Source of the DNA: Brachybacterium sp. EE-P12
GTDB taxonomy: Bacteria > Actinomycetota > Actinomycetes > Actinomycetales > Dermabacteraceae
Assembly: GCF_003711805.1 (NCBI RefSeq)
Contig: NZ_QXCP01000005.1
Coordinates: 248,001 to 312,000 of the forward strand
Direction: 5' to 3'
Length of the DNA stretch: 64,000 bases
Part shown: positions 33,066 through 41,263 of the stretch, in pieces
How positions within the stretch are numbered: the first letter of the stretch is position 1
Layout of the letters: each line of letters begins with the position of its first letter
Program-made: the position numbers and the translations under genes
The notes under the pieces: generated by a model
The model's database searches: none
What the model saw: the letters and a program-made list of their open reading frames with translations, nothing else
What the model was told of the DNA's origin: nothing

Positions 33066-35072
33066 CTAGCGGGTGGTGTGACGTACAGCGCCGGCCCGCG
33101 CGACCGTCACGATCGTGTCTCTCAGGGAGGCCGGGGAGTGCACCTCGGCGGCGCCGGCCGCCTCGAGCACCGCGTCGACCAGCGGAGCGCGCACCGGGCC
33201 CGTCAGCCGGGCGTAGGACGTCCCGTCCTCCCCGTCGCGCATCTCCGCGGCGGCGAAGGACTCCCCGATCCAGTGCGCGGCCGGCTCGAGCCGCAGCCAC
33301 ACCTCGCCCTCGACGCGGCCGGAGAGGTCCGCGTCGACGCCGGGGTCAGGTCTGCTCATCGGCGTGTCGGCAGGGAGGACCTCGACGATCCGGTCCAGCC
33401 GGAAGCGTCGCCTCGCACCGGCGAGCTCGCAGTCCGCCAGCAGGTAGGAGCGCGTCCCGTCGGACTCGATGCGCAGCGGGCGGATCCTGCGCACGCTCGT
33501 GCCGGCCCGGTCGGCGGAGGAGTAGCGGATCGTGAGCGCGGAGTCCTCGGTGCCCTCCTCGGCCCGCAGCGCAGAGCCCACGGCGGCGAGGACCTCCTCG
33601 GCGCGGTCCGCGGTGCGGGCGGCCCGCTCATCGACCGAGATCGCCTCCGCGATCTCCTCGCGGGTCGGGGCCGGAGGAGCGGGCGCTGCGACGTCGGGCT
33701 CCTGGCCCGCCATGCCGGCCAGGAGCTTCGTCCGTGCGGACTCGACGACCTGCTCCGCCTCCCCGGCGGCCGGCTCGAGCGCCGCGAGCCCGGCCAGCAG
33801 CGCGGTGCTCTCGACCGCGCTGAGCCGCAGCGCGCGCCGCAGCGGCTCCGCGTTGCGCACGCGCACGGTGCCGTGCTCCCACTCCGCCTCGATGAGGTCC
33901 TCCCAGCCGGCCCCCATGTCGCCGCAGACGAAGAGGACCTGGAGATCGGTGACGAGCTGCTTCTCGGAGACGGCGAGGGCGTCGGCGAGCTCGGCGAGGT
34001 CGGCCTCGCCGCGGCTCATGACGTAGGACGCGGCGGAGATGAGGCGGGAGAGGTGGTCGCCGCTCTGCGGCGTCAGGCGGATCCGCGGCGCGGGGCGCTG
34101 CGCGGCGGCCTCGAGCGCGGCGGTGTCGGACGGGCCGTCGTGGGCGACCGCGATCGCCTCGAGCACCTCGGCGATCTCCTCGCGCCACGGGACGGGCTCG
34201 ACGAGCTCGACCCAGCGCACATCGGAGAGGACCAGGCGTCGCGCGGCGGGCCGAGGCAGGACCGGCAGGCGCAGCTGCTCCGCGTCGAGGGACGCGGCGG
34301 CGCGGTCGCGCAGCGCGAGCGCCTTGAACGGTGCGGCGCGCAGGTGCGCGGAGTCGCGGTCGTCGCTGTCCAGCATCCGCTCGAGCACGGCGGAGAGGTC
34401 GATCCGCTCCGGGCGGGTCTCCTTCGCCGCGGGGCCCTCCGCGGGGAACGACTCGATCCGCGAGGCCCGGAACACGCGCGGTGCGCCGCGGTCGCGGTCG
34501 AAGCCGTGGACGTACCAGTGCCCCTCGTGGACGCCCACCACCCAGGGCTCGACGTGGCGCTGCGCCGGGGCGCCGTGCGTGCCGCGATACACGAAGCGCA
34601 CGGACCGGCCGGTGACCACGGCGTCCAGCAGCGGGGAGAGCACCGGGAGGGACTCGACCGCACCGCGCGGGGTACGGCGCAGCAGGTCGGGGTCGGCGTC
34701 GTGGCCGAGGCTGAGCAGCTTCGCGCGCACGCGCCGGGCCGCTCCCCCGGCGGTCGCCGCGTCCCAGGCCCGGCTCGCGGCGAGCAGCACCGTGTACTCC
34801 TCGGTGGTGAGATCGAGCACGGCCGCCTGCGGGGTCGTCGCGATCCGGTAGAAGACGGTGTTCTCGTCGAGCACGTCCCGCTCGGAGACCAGCGGGAGCC
34901 CGAGCTCGAGGATCGCGGCCTTGTCACGCTCGAACATCCTCTCCGCGGCCTGCTCCGATGTCGCCTCCGCGTAATCGGGGATGACCGAGAACAGCTTGGC
35001 GCGGTCGATACGGCGCCGCGAGCCGATCGTCATGATGACGTTGAGCAGTCTCTCCACGTTCTTCGAAGCCAC
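33066..35072 (-). CDS. pafBC: Fused PafB-PafC, WYL-domain DNA-damage transcription activator
   Basis: A 668-residue protein made of two tandem copies of the HTH-WYL-WCX architecture, encoded as PafB and PafC separately in mycobacteria. Copy 1 starts with KNVERLLNVIMTIGSRRRID (winged helix) and has WYL-type VTGRSVRFVYRGT and VEPWVVGVHEGHWYVHGFDR. Copy 2 begins near residue 325 (RLISAASYVMSRGEADLAELA) with its WYL region around ALTIRYSSADRAG and RPLRIESDGTRSYLLADCE. PafBC activates the LexA-independent DNA-damage regulon in mycobacteria. It precedes tatA-tatC-helY as in mycobacteria, but pafA is 14 kb away. A TACTCT box six bases before the GTG suggests a leaderless start. Confidence 0.9.
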   Translation of the reverse strand: MASKNVERLLNVIMTIGSRRRIDRAKLFSVIPDYAEATSEQAAERMFERDKAAILELGLPLVSERDVLDENTVFYRIATTPQAAVLDLTTEEYTVLLAASRAWDAATAGGAARRVRAKLLSLGHDADPDLLRRTPRGAVESLPVLSPLLDAVVTGRSVRFVYRGTHGAPAQRHVEPWVVGVHEGHWYVHGFDRDRGAPRVFRASRIESFPAEGPAAKETRPERIDLSAVLERMLDSDDRDSAHLRAAPFKALALRDRAAASLDAEQLRLPVLPRPAARRLVLSDVRWVELVEPVPWREEIAEVLEAIAVAHDGPSDTAALEAAAQRPAPRIRLTPQSGDHLSRLISAASYVMSRGEADLAELADALAVSEKQLVTDLQVLFVCGDMGAGWEDLIEAEWEHGTVRVRNAEPLRRALRLSAVESTALLAGLAALEPAAGEAEQVVESARTKLLAGMAGQEPDVAAPAPPAPTREEIAEAISVDERAARTADRAEEVLAAVGSALRAEEGTEDSALTIRYSSADRAGTSVRRIRPLRIESDGTRSYLLADCELAGARRRFRLDRIVEVLPADTPMSRPDPGVDADLSGRVEGEVWLRLEPAAHWIGESFAAAEMRDGEDGTSYARLTGPVRAPLVDAVLEAAGAAEVHSPASLRDTIVTVARAGAVRHTTR

Positions 35073-35078
35073 CTGTCC

Positions 35079-35084
35079 AGAGTA
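35079..35084 (-). promoter_or_regulatory. -10 box of pafBC, leaderless arrangement
   Basis: TACTCT, six bases, then GTG at 35072. It is back to back with the promoter of the divergent DUF3866 gene. Confidence 0.5.
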
Positions 35085-35127
35085 GCGGTGCGCGCACCCT
35101 GGGGACGTCCCTTCCGCAGGACGCCTC

Positions 35128-35133
35128 TAGGCT
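35128..35133 (+). promoter_or_regulatory. -10 box of the DUF3866 gene, leaderless arrangement
   Basis: TAGGCT, seven bases, then ATG at 35141. No ribosome site precedes the ATG. Confidence 0.5.
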
Positions 35134-35140
35134 GGGTGCC

Positions 35141-36286
35141 ATGCTGCGATGGGAACGGGGAACCGTGAGTGCCGTGACGAGCTCCTGGCCCGGTGTGCAC
35201 CGGCTCGAGGTCGCTCTCGACGACGGCACGGGCACGCTCCGCGCGCTGGCCTACGAGGAGCTGACCGGCTGCCCGGAACCCGGCGAGCCGGTGCTGCTGA
35301 ACACCAACGCCCTGCGCCGCGAGCTCGGCACGGGCGGGGATGCGATGGTCGTGGCCCGCCCCGAGGTGCTGCCTGCCCAGGCAGACGTGCGCGGCCACAT
35401 GGTCAAGGCCCGGTACACGCCGATGCAGACGATGGTCGACGCGCTGGACGACCCCGACAGCGAGCACTACCAGACGGTGCGCGCGGCGAAGGGCGTCGGC
35501 GGCATGCCGGTCGTCGTCGCCGATCTCCACTCCTCCCTCCCCGCGATCATCGCCGGGATCAGGGCCCGCCGGCGCAGCGCCCGGATCGCCTATGTGCACA
35601 CCGACGCCGCCGCCCTCCCTGCCGCCTACTCCAAGAGCGCCGCGCGACTGCGCGAGGCGGAGCTGCTCACCTCCGTGATCAGCGCGGGGCAGTCCTTCGG
35701 CGGTGATCTCGAGGCGGTCACGGTCCACTCGGCGCTGCTGGGGGCGCGGCACGTGGTCGGCGCGGACATCGCGATCGTGATCCAGGGGCCGGGGAACCTC
35801 GGCACGGGCACCGGCTGGGGCTTCTCCGGCGTCCAGGCCGCGGAGTCGCTGCATGCCGCGGCGGTGCTCGGAGGGGTGCCGGTGGCCACGCTGCGCGTCT
35901 CGGGGGCCGACGAGCGCGAGCGCCATCGGGGGCTGTCCCACCATTCCTCGACCGCCTACGGGCGGGCGCTGCTCGCCCCGGTGCACCTCCCCGTGCTGCC
36001 CCGCACCGACTCCCGGTACAACGCTTTTCATGAGTCAGTCCGGAAACAGGTGAAGAGGACGATCCTGAAGCCGGCGAAGAAGCGCGGAGTCCTCCATCAC
36101 CTCACGGAGGTCGACGCGAAGGGGCTGCGCGATGCGCTCGAGGAGATGCCGGTGCGGATGACCACGATGGGGCGCACCCTCGCCGAGGACTACCCCGCCT
36201 TCCAGTACGCGGCGCTCGCGGGACGCTGCGCCGCCGGGCTGCTGCCGAGCGGCTCCGCCCCGGGAGCGACCCGCAGCCCCGCCTGA
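35141..36286 (+). CDS. DUF3866-family protein
   Basis: A 381-residue actinobacterial protein of unknown function recognised by its conserved middle: GHMVKARYTPMQTMVDALDD, GVGGMPVVVADLHSSLPAII, VVGADIAIVIQGPGNLGTGTGWGFSG and RHRGLSHHSSTAYGRAL. The glycine-rich stretch could bind a nucleotide or phosphate, but no catalytic residue can be assigned. No signal peptide or membrane helix. Divergent from pafBC; in other actinobacteria this family also occurs beside pafBC/tat/helY genes, as far as I recall. Confidence 0.8.
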   Translation: MLRWERGTVSAVTSSWPGVHRLEVALDDGTGTLRALAYEELTGCPEPGEPVLLNTNALRRELGTGGDAMVVARPEVLPAQADVRGHMVKARYTPMQTMVDALDDPDSEHYQTVRAAKGVGGMPVVVADLHSSLPAIIAGIRARRRSARIAYVHTDAAALPAAYSKSAARLREAELLTSVISAGQSFGGDLEAVTVHSALLGARHVVGADIAIVIQGPGNLGTGTGWGFSGVQAAESLHAAAVLGGVPVATLRVSGADERERHRGLSHHSSTAYGRALLAPVHLPVLPRTDSRYNAFHESVRKQVKRTILKPAKKRGVLHHLTEVDAKGLRDALEEMPVRMTTMGRTLAEDYPAFQYAALAGRCAAGLLPSGSAPGATRSPA

Positions 36287-36296
36287 GCGGGACCGC

Positions 36297-36797
36297 TCAG
36301 CCGCCGCCCTCCGGGCCGGGCCGGTCGCCGCCCTCGGGTCCGGCCGTCTCCCCCCGCTCCTGCACGAGATGCAGCAGTCGGTGGGCGTTGCCGATCGCGC
36401 GCCGACCGTCGTAGCGCTGGATCGCGTGGAGGGGATGGGTCCGTCCGTCGGCGAGCTCCAGGTGCGCCCAGGGGTCCCCCATCGGGAAACCGACGCCCAG
36501 CACCTCGGGCCATTCGAAGGAGCGGGTGCGCATGAGGTTGCGCACCTCGAGCCGCTCCGGGCCGGCCACCACCCGCACGGACGCCTCGAGATGGCAGAAC
36601 AGCGCGATCAGCAGCCCGATCACGAGCAGCAGCAGGCGGCCGCCGAGGTGGAAGCTCGTGATCATCACGGCCCCGCCGATCATCCCGGCCATGACGATCA
36701 CCGCCGTCGTGTACGCGGCCCAGCGCACCGCCACCGGGCGCATCACCACGGTGGCGCGCCGCTCGGCGCGCCCCGTGTACCCCGCAGCGGTGCTCAT
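36297..36797 (-). CDS. PH-domain (bPH_6-like) membrane protein
   Basis: A 166-residue protein with two N-terminal membrane helices (AAYTTAVIVMAGMIGGAVMI and LLLLVIGLLIALF) followed by a small bacterial PH domain: ERLEVRNLMRTRSFEWPEVLGVGFP and AHLELADGRTHPLHAIQRYD. This is the common actinobacterial PF10756-type architecture, function unknown. It follows hisG by seven bases and is probably the last gene of the hisE-hisG transcript. Confidence 0.8.
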   Translation of the reverse strand: MSTAAGYTGRAERRATVVMRPVAVRWAAYTTAVIVMAGMIGGAVMITSFHLGGRLLLLVIGLLIALFCHLEASVRVVAGPERLEVRNLMRTRSFEWPEVLGVGFPMGDPWAHLELADGRTHPLHAIQRYDGRRAIGNAHRLLHLVQERGETAGPEGGDRPGPEGGG

Positions 36798-36804
36798 GGC
36801 CGCC

Positions 36805-37662
36805 TCAGATGCGACAGGCCTGGATCGCGGTGACCAGGATCGCGCGGGCGCCGGCCTCGTAGAGCTCGTCCATCATGCGGTGCGCGGAGCGGCTGTCGAC
36901 CATGGCGCGCACCGCGGACCACTCGCCGCCGTGCAGGGGCGAGACCGTCGGCGACTGCAGGCCGGGGGTGATCTCCACGGCCCGCTCGAGCAGGGTGCTG
37001 GGGATGTCGTAGTCGAGCATCACGTACTCGCGGGCGACGAGCACGCCGCGGATGCGGCGCTCGAGCACCTCGAGGGCATGCTGCGCCTCGTCCCCGAGCT
37101 CCAGGCCCGGGCGGGAGAAGAGCACGGCCTGGCTGGTCATGATCGCCTCGCCGAAGGGCTCCAGCCCCGCCTGGCGCAGCGTGGTGCCGGTCTCCACGAC
37201 ATCAGCGATCACGTCGGCGACCCCCAGCCGGATGGAGGACTCGACCGCACCGTCGAGGTGGACGACCTCGGCCTCGATGCCGCGCTGGGCGAGATAGTCC
37301 TCGACGAGGTTCTCGTAGCTGGTGGCGATGCGGCTGCCCTGCAGCTCCTCGACGCTGCTGCGCGTCCCGGCGGGCGCCGCGAACCGGAAGGTGGAGCGGG
37401 CGAAGTCCAGCGGCAGGATCTCCGCGGCCGGGGTGCGCGAGTCCAGGAGCATGTCCTGCCCGGTGATGCCCACGTCGACCGTCCCGGAGCCGACGTAGAC
37501 CGCGATGTCCCTTGGGCGCAGATGGAACAGCTCCACCCCGTTGTCCTCGTCGACCACTACGAGCTCCTTGGCGGTGCCGCGGCGGCGGTAGCCGGCCTCC
37601 TGGAGCAGGTCGGCGGCGGGGTCGGACAGGGCGCCCTTGTTGGGCACGGCGATGCGGAGCAC
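36805..37662 (-). CDS. hisG: ATP phosphoribosyltransferase, long form
   Basis: A 285-residue enzyme for the first step of histidine biosynthesis: ATP plus PRPP to phosphoribosyl-ATP. The catalytic half has LRIAVPNKGALSDPA, VDVGITGQDMLLD and the PRPP loop DGAVESSIRLGVADVIADVVETG, split here for reading. The C-terminal ~75 residues (PTVSPLHGGEWSAVRAMVD) are the regulatory ACT-like domain where histidine binds, so no HisZ is needed. GTG start. It is downstream of hisE by 73 bases, the usual actinobacterial hisE-hisG pair. Confidence 0.95.
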   Translation of the reverse strand: MLRIAVPNKGALSDPAADLLQEAGYRRRGTAKELVVVDEDNGVELFHLRPRDIAVYVGSGTVDVGITGQDMLLDSRTPAAEILPLDFARSTFRFAAPAGTRSSVEELQGSRIATSYENLVEDYLAQRGIEAEVVHLDGAVESSIRLGVADVIADVVETGTTLRQAGLEPFGEAIMTSQAVLFSRPGLELGDEAQHALEVLERRIRGVLVAREYVMLDYDIPSTLLERAVEITPGLQSPTVSPLHGGEWSAVRAMVDSRSAHRMMDELYEAGARAILVTAIQACRI

Positions 37663-37735
37663 GGATCCTCCTCGGCCGGCACGGCGGCCTCGAGACGATG
37701 GGACGGGACGACGGGTGAGCGGGGCGACGACCGGT

Positions 37736-37999
37736 TCAGAGATGTCGGTAGACGTCCTCGAGCGAGATGTCCTTGGCGATCATCATCACCTGCAGGTGGT
37801 AGAGCAGCTGGCTCATCTCCATCGCGGCGTCGTCGGTGGACTCGTGCTCGCAGGCCATCCACACCTCGGCGGCCTCCTCGACGATCTTCTTGCCGATCTG
37901 ATGGACGCCGGCATCGAGCTCCGCGACGGTGCCCGATCCCTCGGGTCGGGTGCGTGCCTTCTCGGTCAGCTCGGCGAACAGTGCCTCGAAATCCTTCAC
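37736..37999 (-). CDS. hisE: Phosphoribosyl-ATP pyrophosphatase
   Basis: An 87-residue all-alpha NTP pyrophosphohydrolase for step two of histidine biosynthesis. [19 protein letters not shown] carries the E-E-x-x-E metal motif and [14 protein letters not shown] the second acidic element. Length is normal. GTG start, with a TACCCT box six bases upstream, so hisE has its own leaderless promoter beyond the terminator that follows ribM. Confidence 0.95.
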   Translation of the reverse strand: MKDFEALFAELTEKARTRPEGSGTVAELDAGVHQIGKKIVEEAAEVWMACEHESTDDAAMEMSQLLYHLQVMMIAKDISLEDVYRHL

Positions 38000-38005
38000 G
38001 GGACC

Positions 38006-38011
38006 AGGGTA
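38006..38011 (-). promoter_or_regulatory. -10 box of hisE-hisG, leaderless arrangement
   Basis: TACCCT, six bases, then GTG at 37999. Confidence 0.5.
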
Positions 38012-38016
38012 CTCGC

Positions 38017-38053
38017 CCCGGCAGGCACTGCGCGGAGCGGCCCGCCTGCCGGG
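38017..38053 (-). terminator. Hairpin terminator after the riboflavin transporter gene
   Basis: Arms CCCGGCAGGC (38017-38026) and GCCTGCCGGG (38044-38053) form a 10-bp stem 14 bases after the transporter stop and just before the hisE promoter. Confidence 0.7.
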
Positions 38054-38067
38054 CACGGGAGCTTGCC

Positions 38068-38775
38068 TCAGTCCCGTCGGACGGTGGGGTCCAGGTGCGC
38101 GGTCTCGACGGTGACGCGCGAGTCCTCGGCATCGCGCCGGCTGCGCACGCGCCACCACACGAAGAAGCCGGTGAGGGTGAAGGCGCCGTAGAAGACGTAC
38201 ATCAGGGCGCTCGCGTAGTAGCCGGCGCTCCACAGCAGCGGCACGCCGACGATGTCCACGGCCACCCAGATCAGCCAGAACTCGACCCAGCCCTTGGCCA
38301 TGCCGAAGGTCGCCAGCAGGCTGCCCATGAAGATCCAGGCGTCGGCCCAGACCGGCTCGTAGGAGCCCAGCGCCCGGAACAGCGGGGTCAGGGCCGCGGT
38401 GCCGCCGACGAGCACCACGAGCAGCAGGGCGCGGGTGCCCCATGACGCCCAGACCGGCTCGACGGCCGTGCCGCCCTCGTGCTTCGCCTGGCGCCAGCGC
38501 ACCCAGCCGTAGATGCTGGTGGCGATGAACATTACCTGTCGGCCGGCCTGGCCGAGCAGGTCGATGGAGTTCGGGCTGCCGAAGACGGTGCCCAGGAAGA
38601 CGGTCAGCAGCAGCGCGTTGCCGATGATGCCGACGGGCCAGGCCCAGACCTTGCGACGCATGCCGCCGAGCGCGCTGAGCAGTCCGAAGACGTTGCCGAG
38701 CACCTCGCGGAGCAGGAGGAACTGTCCTCCGGAGAATTCGATCTTCGCGTCGAAGAGCCACTGCAGGAGATCCAT
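38068..38775 (-). CDS. ribM: PnuC-fold transporter, probably riboflavin uptake (RibM/PnuX type)
   Basis: A 235-residue membrane protein of the PnuC family, with about seven hydrophobic helices. [35 protein letters not shown] and [20 protein letters not shown] are family hallmarks. PnuC proteins move nicotinamide riboside or other vitamins by facilitated diffusion. Here an FMN riboswitch lies in the leader, the arrangement of actinobacterial riboflavin transporters RibM (Streptomyces) and PnuX (Corynebacterium), so riboflavin is the likely substrate. It follows rpe, the position where many actinobacteria keep rib biosynthetic genes. AAAGGA precedes the ATG. Nicotinamide riboside is the alternative but does not explain the riboswitch. 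Confidence 0.85.
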   Translation of the reverse strand: MDLLQWLFDAKIEFSGGQFLLLREVLGNVFGLLSALGGMRRKVWAWPVGIIGNALLLTVFLGTVFGSPNSIDLLGQAGRQVMFIATSIYGWVRWRQAKHEGGTAVEPVWASWGTRALLLVVLVGGTAALTPLFRALGSYEPVWADAWIFMGSLLATFGMAKGWVEFWLIWVAVDIVGVPLLWSAGYYASALMYVFYGAFTLTGFFVWWRVRSRRDAEDSRVTVETAHLDPTVRRD

Positions 38776-38870
38776 GTCGGTCCTTTCACCTCGGATGCAG
38801 TGGCTCCGGGGGAAAAGGGTTCCTGCAGGGCTCGCGGGGGGCATGGCGCCGTCCCGGGGACCTGCGGGAC

Positions 38871-38982
38871 GTGCGCCTCTCATCCAGGCTGTACTGTCGG
38901 TGCCGGAATCCCACCGGCTCCACCGCTGGCGCGGGTCGCGGACTGTCACCGCCGGCTCGGACTTTCACCGACCCCGGAGCAC
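38871..38982 (-). ncRNA. FMN riboswitch (RFN element)
   Basis: Read on the minus strand, the leader has the RFN core in order: GGGGTCGGTGAAAGTCCGA, GCCGGCGGTGACAGTCCGCG, a variable arm, GGAGCCGGTGGGATTCCGG, CACCGACAGTACAGCCTGG and closing GATGAGAG. P1 can form between GTGCTCC and GGCGCAC with one mismatch. These are the conserved sequence blocks of the FMN aptamer. A GTCCCG/CGGGAC hairpin just downstream may belong to the expression platform. FMN binding should shut off the transporter. Confidence 0.9.
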
Positions 38983-39009
38983 GTCACAGGATGTGACGCG
39001 CACAGGATA
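38982..39009 (-). promoter_or_regulatory. Promoter and palindrome ahead of the FMN riboswitch
   Basis: TATCCT (39004-39009 read on minus) follows the rpe stop, so the riboswitch transcript can start around 38997. A perfect inverted repeat CGTCACA-GGA-TGTGACG (38982-38998) lies at the predicted start site, either an operator or a 5' RNA hairpin. Confidence 0.5.
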
Positions 39010-39011
39010 TG

Positions 39012-39698
39012 TCAGTGCACCGGGTGTGCGCCCGCGAGTTCGCGCAGGGCGGAGATCTCCTCCGCGGCGTCGCTGGCCTTGTAGATCGCCGAGCCCGCCA
39101 CGAAGACGTTCGCCCCGGCCTCCGCGCAGCGCTCGATGGTCTCGCGGCTGACCCCGCCGTCGACCTGGATGGACACCTCGAGGTTCGCCTCGGAGATCGC
39201 GCTGCGGGCGCGGCGGATCTTGGGGAGCATCGTCTCGAGGAAGCTCTGCCCGCCGAATCCGGGCTCGACGGTCATGATCAGCAGCATGTCGAACTCGCCG
39301 ATGATGTCGATCAGCGGCTCGACCGGCGTGGCGGGGCGCAGTGCGACACCGACCTGGGCGTTCTTGCGGCGCAGGTCGCGGGCGAGCTTGACCGGTGCGC
39401 GGGCGGCCTCGAGGTGGAAGGTCACCGAGGAGGCGCCGGCCTCCGCGAAGACGGGTGCCTGGACGTCGGCGTCCTCGATCATGAGATGCGCGTCCACGGG
39501 GATCGGGCTGCGTTCGACGATCTGCTCGACCATGGAGGGGCCGAAGGTCAGGTTCGGGACGAAGTGGTTGTCCATCACGTCGACGTGGACGCTGTCGGCG
39601 CTGGCGATCTTGTCGAGCTCTGCGCCGATGGACATGAAGTCGGCGTTGAGGATGCTGGGGTGGATGTAGCTGCTGTCGGTCGAGTAGGTGATGCTCAT
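39012..39698 (-). CDS. rpe: Ribulose-phosphate 3-epimerase
   Basis: A 228-residue TIM-barrel epimerase of the pentose phosphate pathway. [56 protein letters not shown] and [11 protein letters not shown] carry the metal His/Asp set and phosphate loop. Length is normal. The ATG overlaps the rsmB stop by four bases, giving the common actinobacterial order fmt-rsmB-rpe. After its stop comes the FMN riboswitch and transporter. Confidence 0.95.
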   Translation of the reverse strand: MSITYSTDSSYIHPSILNADFMSIGAELDKIASADSVHVDVMDNHFVPNLTFGPSMVEQIVERSPIPVDAHLMIEDADVQAPVFAEAGASSVTFHLEAARAPVKLARDLRRKNAQVGVALRPATPVEPLIDIIGEFDMLLIMTVEPGFGGQSFLETMLPKIRRARSAISEANLEVSIQVDGGVSRETIERCAEAGANVFVAGSAIYKASDAAEEISALRELAGAHPVH

Positions 39699-41263
39699 GA
39701 CCTCGGGGTCCCTTCGTCGGTGGGGGCGGGGAGCCTGCGCAGCAGGCAGATGTACATCGCATCGGTGCCGTGGACGTGGGGCCACAGCTGGACGGCGGGC
39801 CCGTCGCCGAGCTCGACCTCGTCCCGCACGGCGGGAAGGAGCCCCGCGCGCACGGCGGGGCGGGCGTCGAGCTGCTCGACGTCCTCGCGCTTCTTCAGCA
39901 CGTCGGAGACGATCAGGCGGGTCTCGGCCAGGTGCGGGGAGCAGGTGACATAGGCGACGACGCCTCCCGGGGCGGCGGCGTCGAGCGCCGAGCGCAGCAG
40001 GTCGCGCTGGACGCCGCCGAGCTGTCCGACGTCCGCGGGGGTGCGGCGCCAGCGAGCCTCGGGCCTGCGGCGCAGCGCTCCGAGGCCGGAGCACGGCACG
40101 TCGGCGAGGACGCGGGAGAACTCGCCTGGATGGTCCGCGCCGATCGTGGTGCCGTCGGCGGTGAGCGTCGTGATCTCGCAGCCGGCCTCGCGCAGCGTCG
40201 CGACGGCGCGGTCCACCAGCTCGGTGCGGTGCTCCTGCAGCTCGACGGCGAGGAGCTCCGCGTCGTGGTCGACGGTGAGGCCGCCGAGCAGGGCGGTCTT
40301 GCCCCCGGGGCCCGCGCACAGGTCGAGCCATCGGGCGTCATCGGCCAGGACGAGGTCGTCGGCGCCGAGGCCGAGGGCGAGGGCGGCGAGCTGGGAGCCC
40401 TCGTCCTGGACGGCGACGCGTCCCTGCTTCACAAGGTCCATGCCGCCGGGATCGCCGGAGGGCCAGGCGGCGGCGAAGACGGAGAGCCGTCCCTGGCTCG
40501 CGCCGTGGTCGATGAGCTCGTCGAGGTCGGTCAGGCCCGGGCGCATCACCAGGGAGACCGCCGGCGCCTGGTTCTGAGCCTCGAGCAGGGCGTCGATCTC
40601 CTCGCGCGAGCGGCCGTTCCCGGCGAGGGCGTCCGAGAGGGCGCGCACCACCCAGCGGGGGTGGGAGTGGACGACGGCGAGGTGGCCGGTGAGGTCCTTC
40701 TCGCGATCGGGGGCGACCTCGTCGATCCAGGTGGCCAGGTCCTTCTCCCCCACCCGGCGCAGCACGGCGTTGGCGAAGCTCGCGCCGCCGGCCCCGACCT
40801 CGGCGCGGGCGAGCGCGACGGTCTCCGAGGTCGCCGCGTGCGGGGCGACCGTCATGTCCAGCAGCTGGTACGCGCCGAGCCGCAGCACGTCCAGCAGCGC
40901 GGGCTCGACCTTCGCCAGCGGCCGGTCGACGCAGGCGGCGATGATCGCATCGAGCCTCCCCTGCGCGCGCAGGGAGCCGTAGAACAGCTCGGTGGTGAAG
41001 GCGGCGTCACGGCCTGAGACGCGGTGGCTGCGCAGCAGGCGGGGCAGGACGAGGTTCGCGTAGGAATCGTCCTCTCGCACCTGGCGCAGGCCCTCGAGGG
41101 CGACCTGCCGGGAGGGGGTGCTCGTGCGGGAGCGCTCCGAGGGGCGGGAGGAGGACCAGCCTCGGCGCGGCCCGCCCTGTCCGCGGGAGCCGGAGCGCTC
41201 GCGTCCCTGCGCGTCCCGGCCGCGCCGGTCGTCCCGGCGGCCTCCGCCGCGCTGCTCGTTCAT
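39695..41263 (-). CDS. rsmB: 16S rRNA (cytosine-967-C5)-methyltransferase RsmB
   Basis: A 522-residue rRNA methyltransferase. A disordered Arg/Gly-rich N-terminus (about 50 residues) is followed by a NusB-like domain ([21 protein letters not shown]) and the catalytic domain: [14 protein letters not shown] for [20 protein letters not shown] with the catalytic-loop Cys and [11 protein letters not shown] with the second Cys. ATG 41263 overlaps the fmt stop. Part of fmt-rsmB-rpe. The basic tail is longer than in E. coli RsmB. Confidence 0.93.
   Translation of the reverse strand: MNEQRGGGRRDDRRGRDAQGRERSGSRGQGGPRRGWSSSRPSERSRTSTPSRQVALEGLRQVREDDSYANLVLPRLLRSHRVSGRDAAFTTELFYGSLRAQGRLDAIIAACVDRPLAKVEPALLDVLRLGAYQLLDMTVAPHAATSETVALARAEVGAGGASFANAVLRRVGEKDLATWIDEVAPDREKDLTGHLAVVHSHPRWVVRALSDALAGNGRSREEIDALLEAQNQAPAVSLVMRPGLTDLDELIDHGASQGRLSVFAAAWPSGDPGGMDLVKQGRVAVQDEGSQLAALALGLGADDLVLADDARWLDLCAGPGGKTALLGGLTVDHDAELLAVELQEHRTELVDRAVATLREAGCEITTLTADGTTIGADHPGEFSRVLADVPCSGLGALRRRPEARWRRTPADVGQLGGVQRDLLRSALDAAAPGGVVAYVTCSPHLAETRLIVSDVLKKREDVEQLDARPAVRAGLLPAVRDEVELGDGPAVQLWPHVHGTDAMYICLLRRLPAPTDEGTPRS

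Noticed and set aside
38479-39084. + strand ORF and a longer minus-strand start (38949) across the transporter leader
   Set aside because: Both run through the FMN riboswitch. The transporter has AAAGGA before ATG 38775 and normal family length from there.
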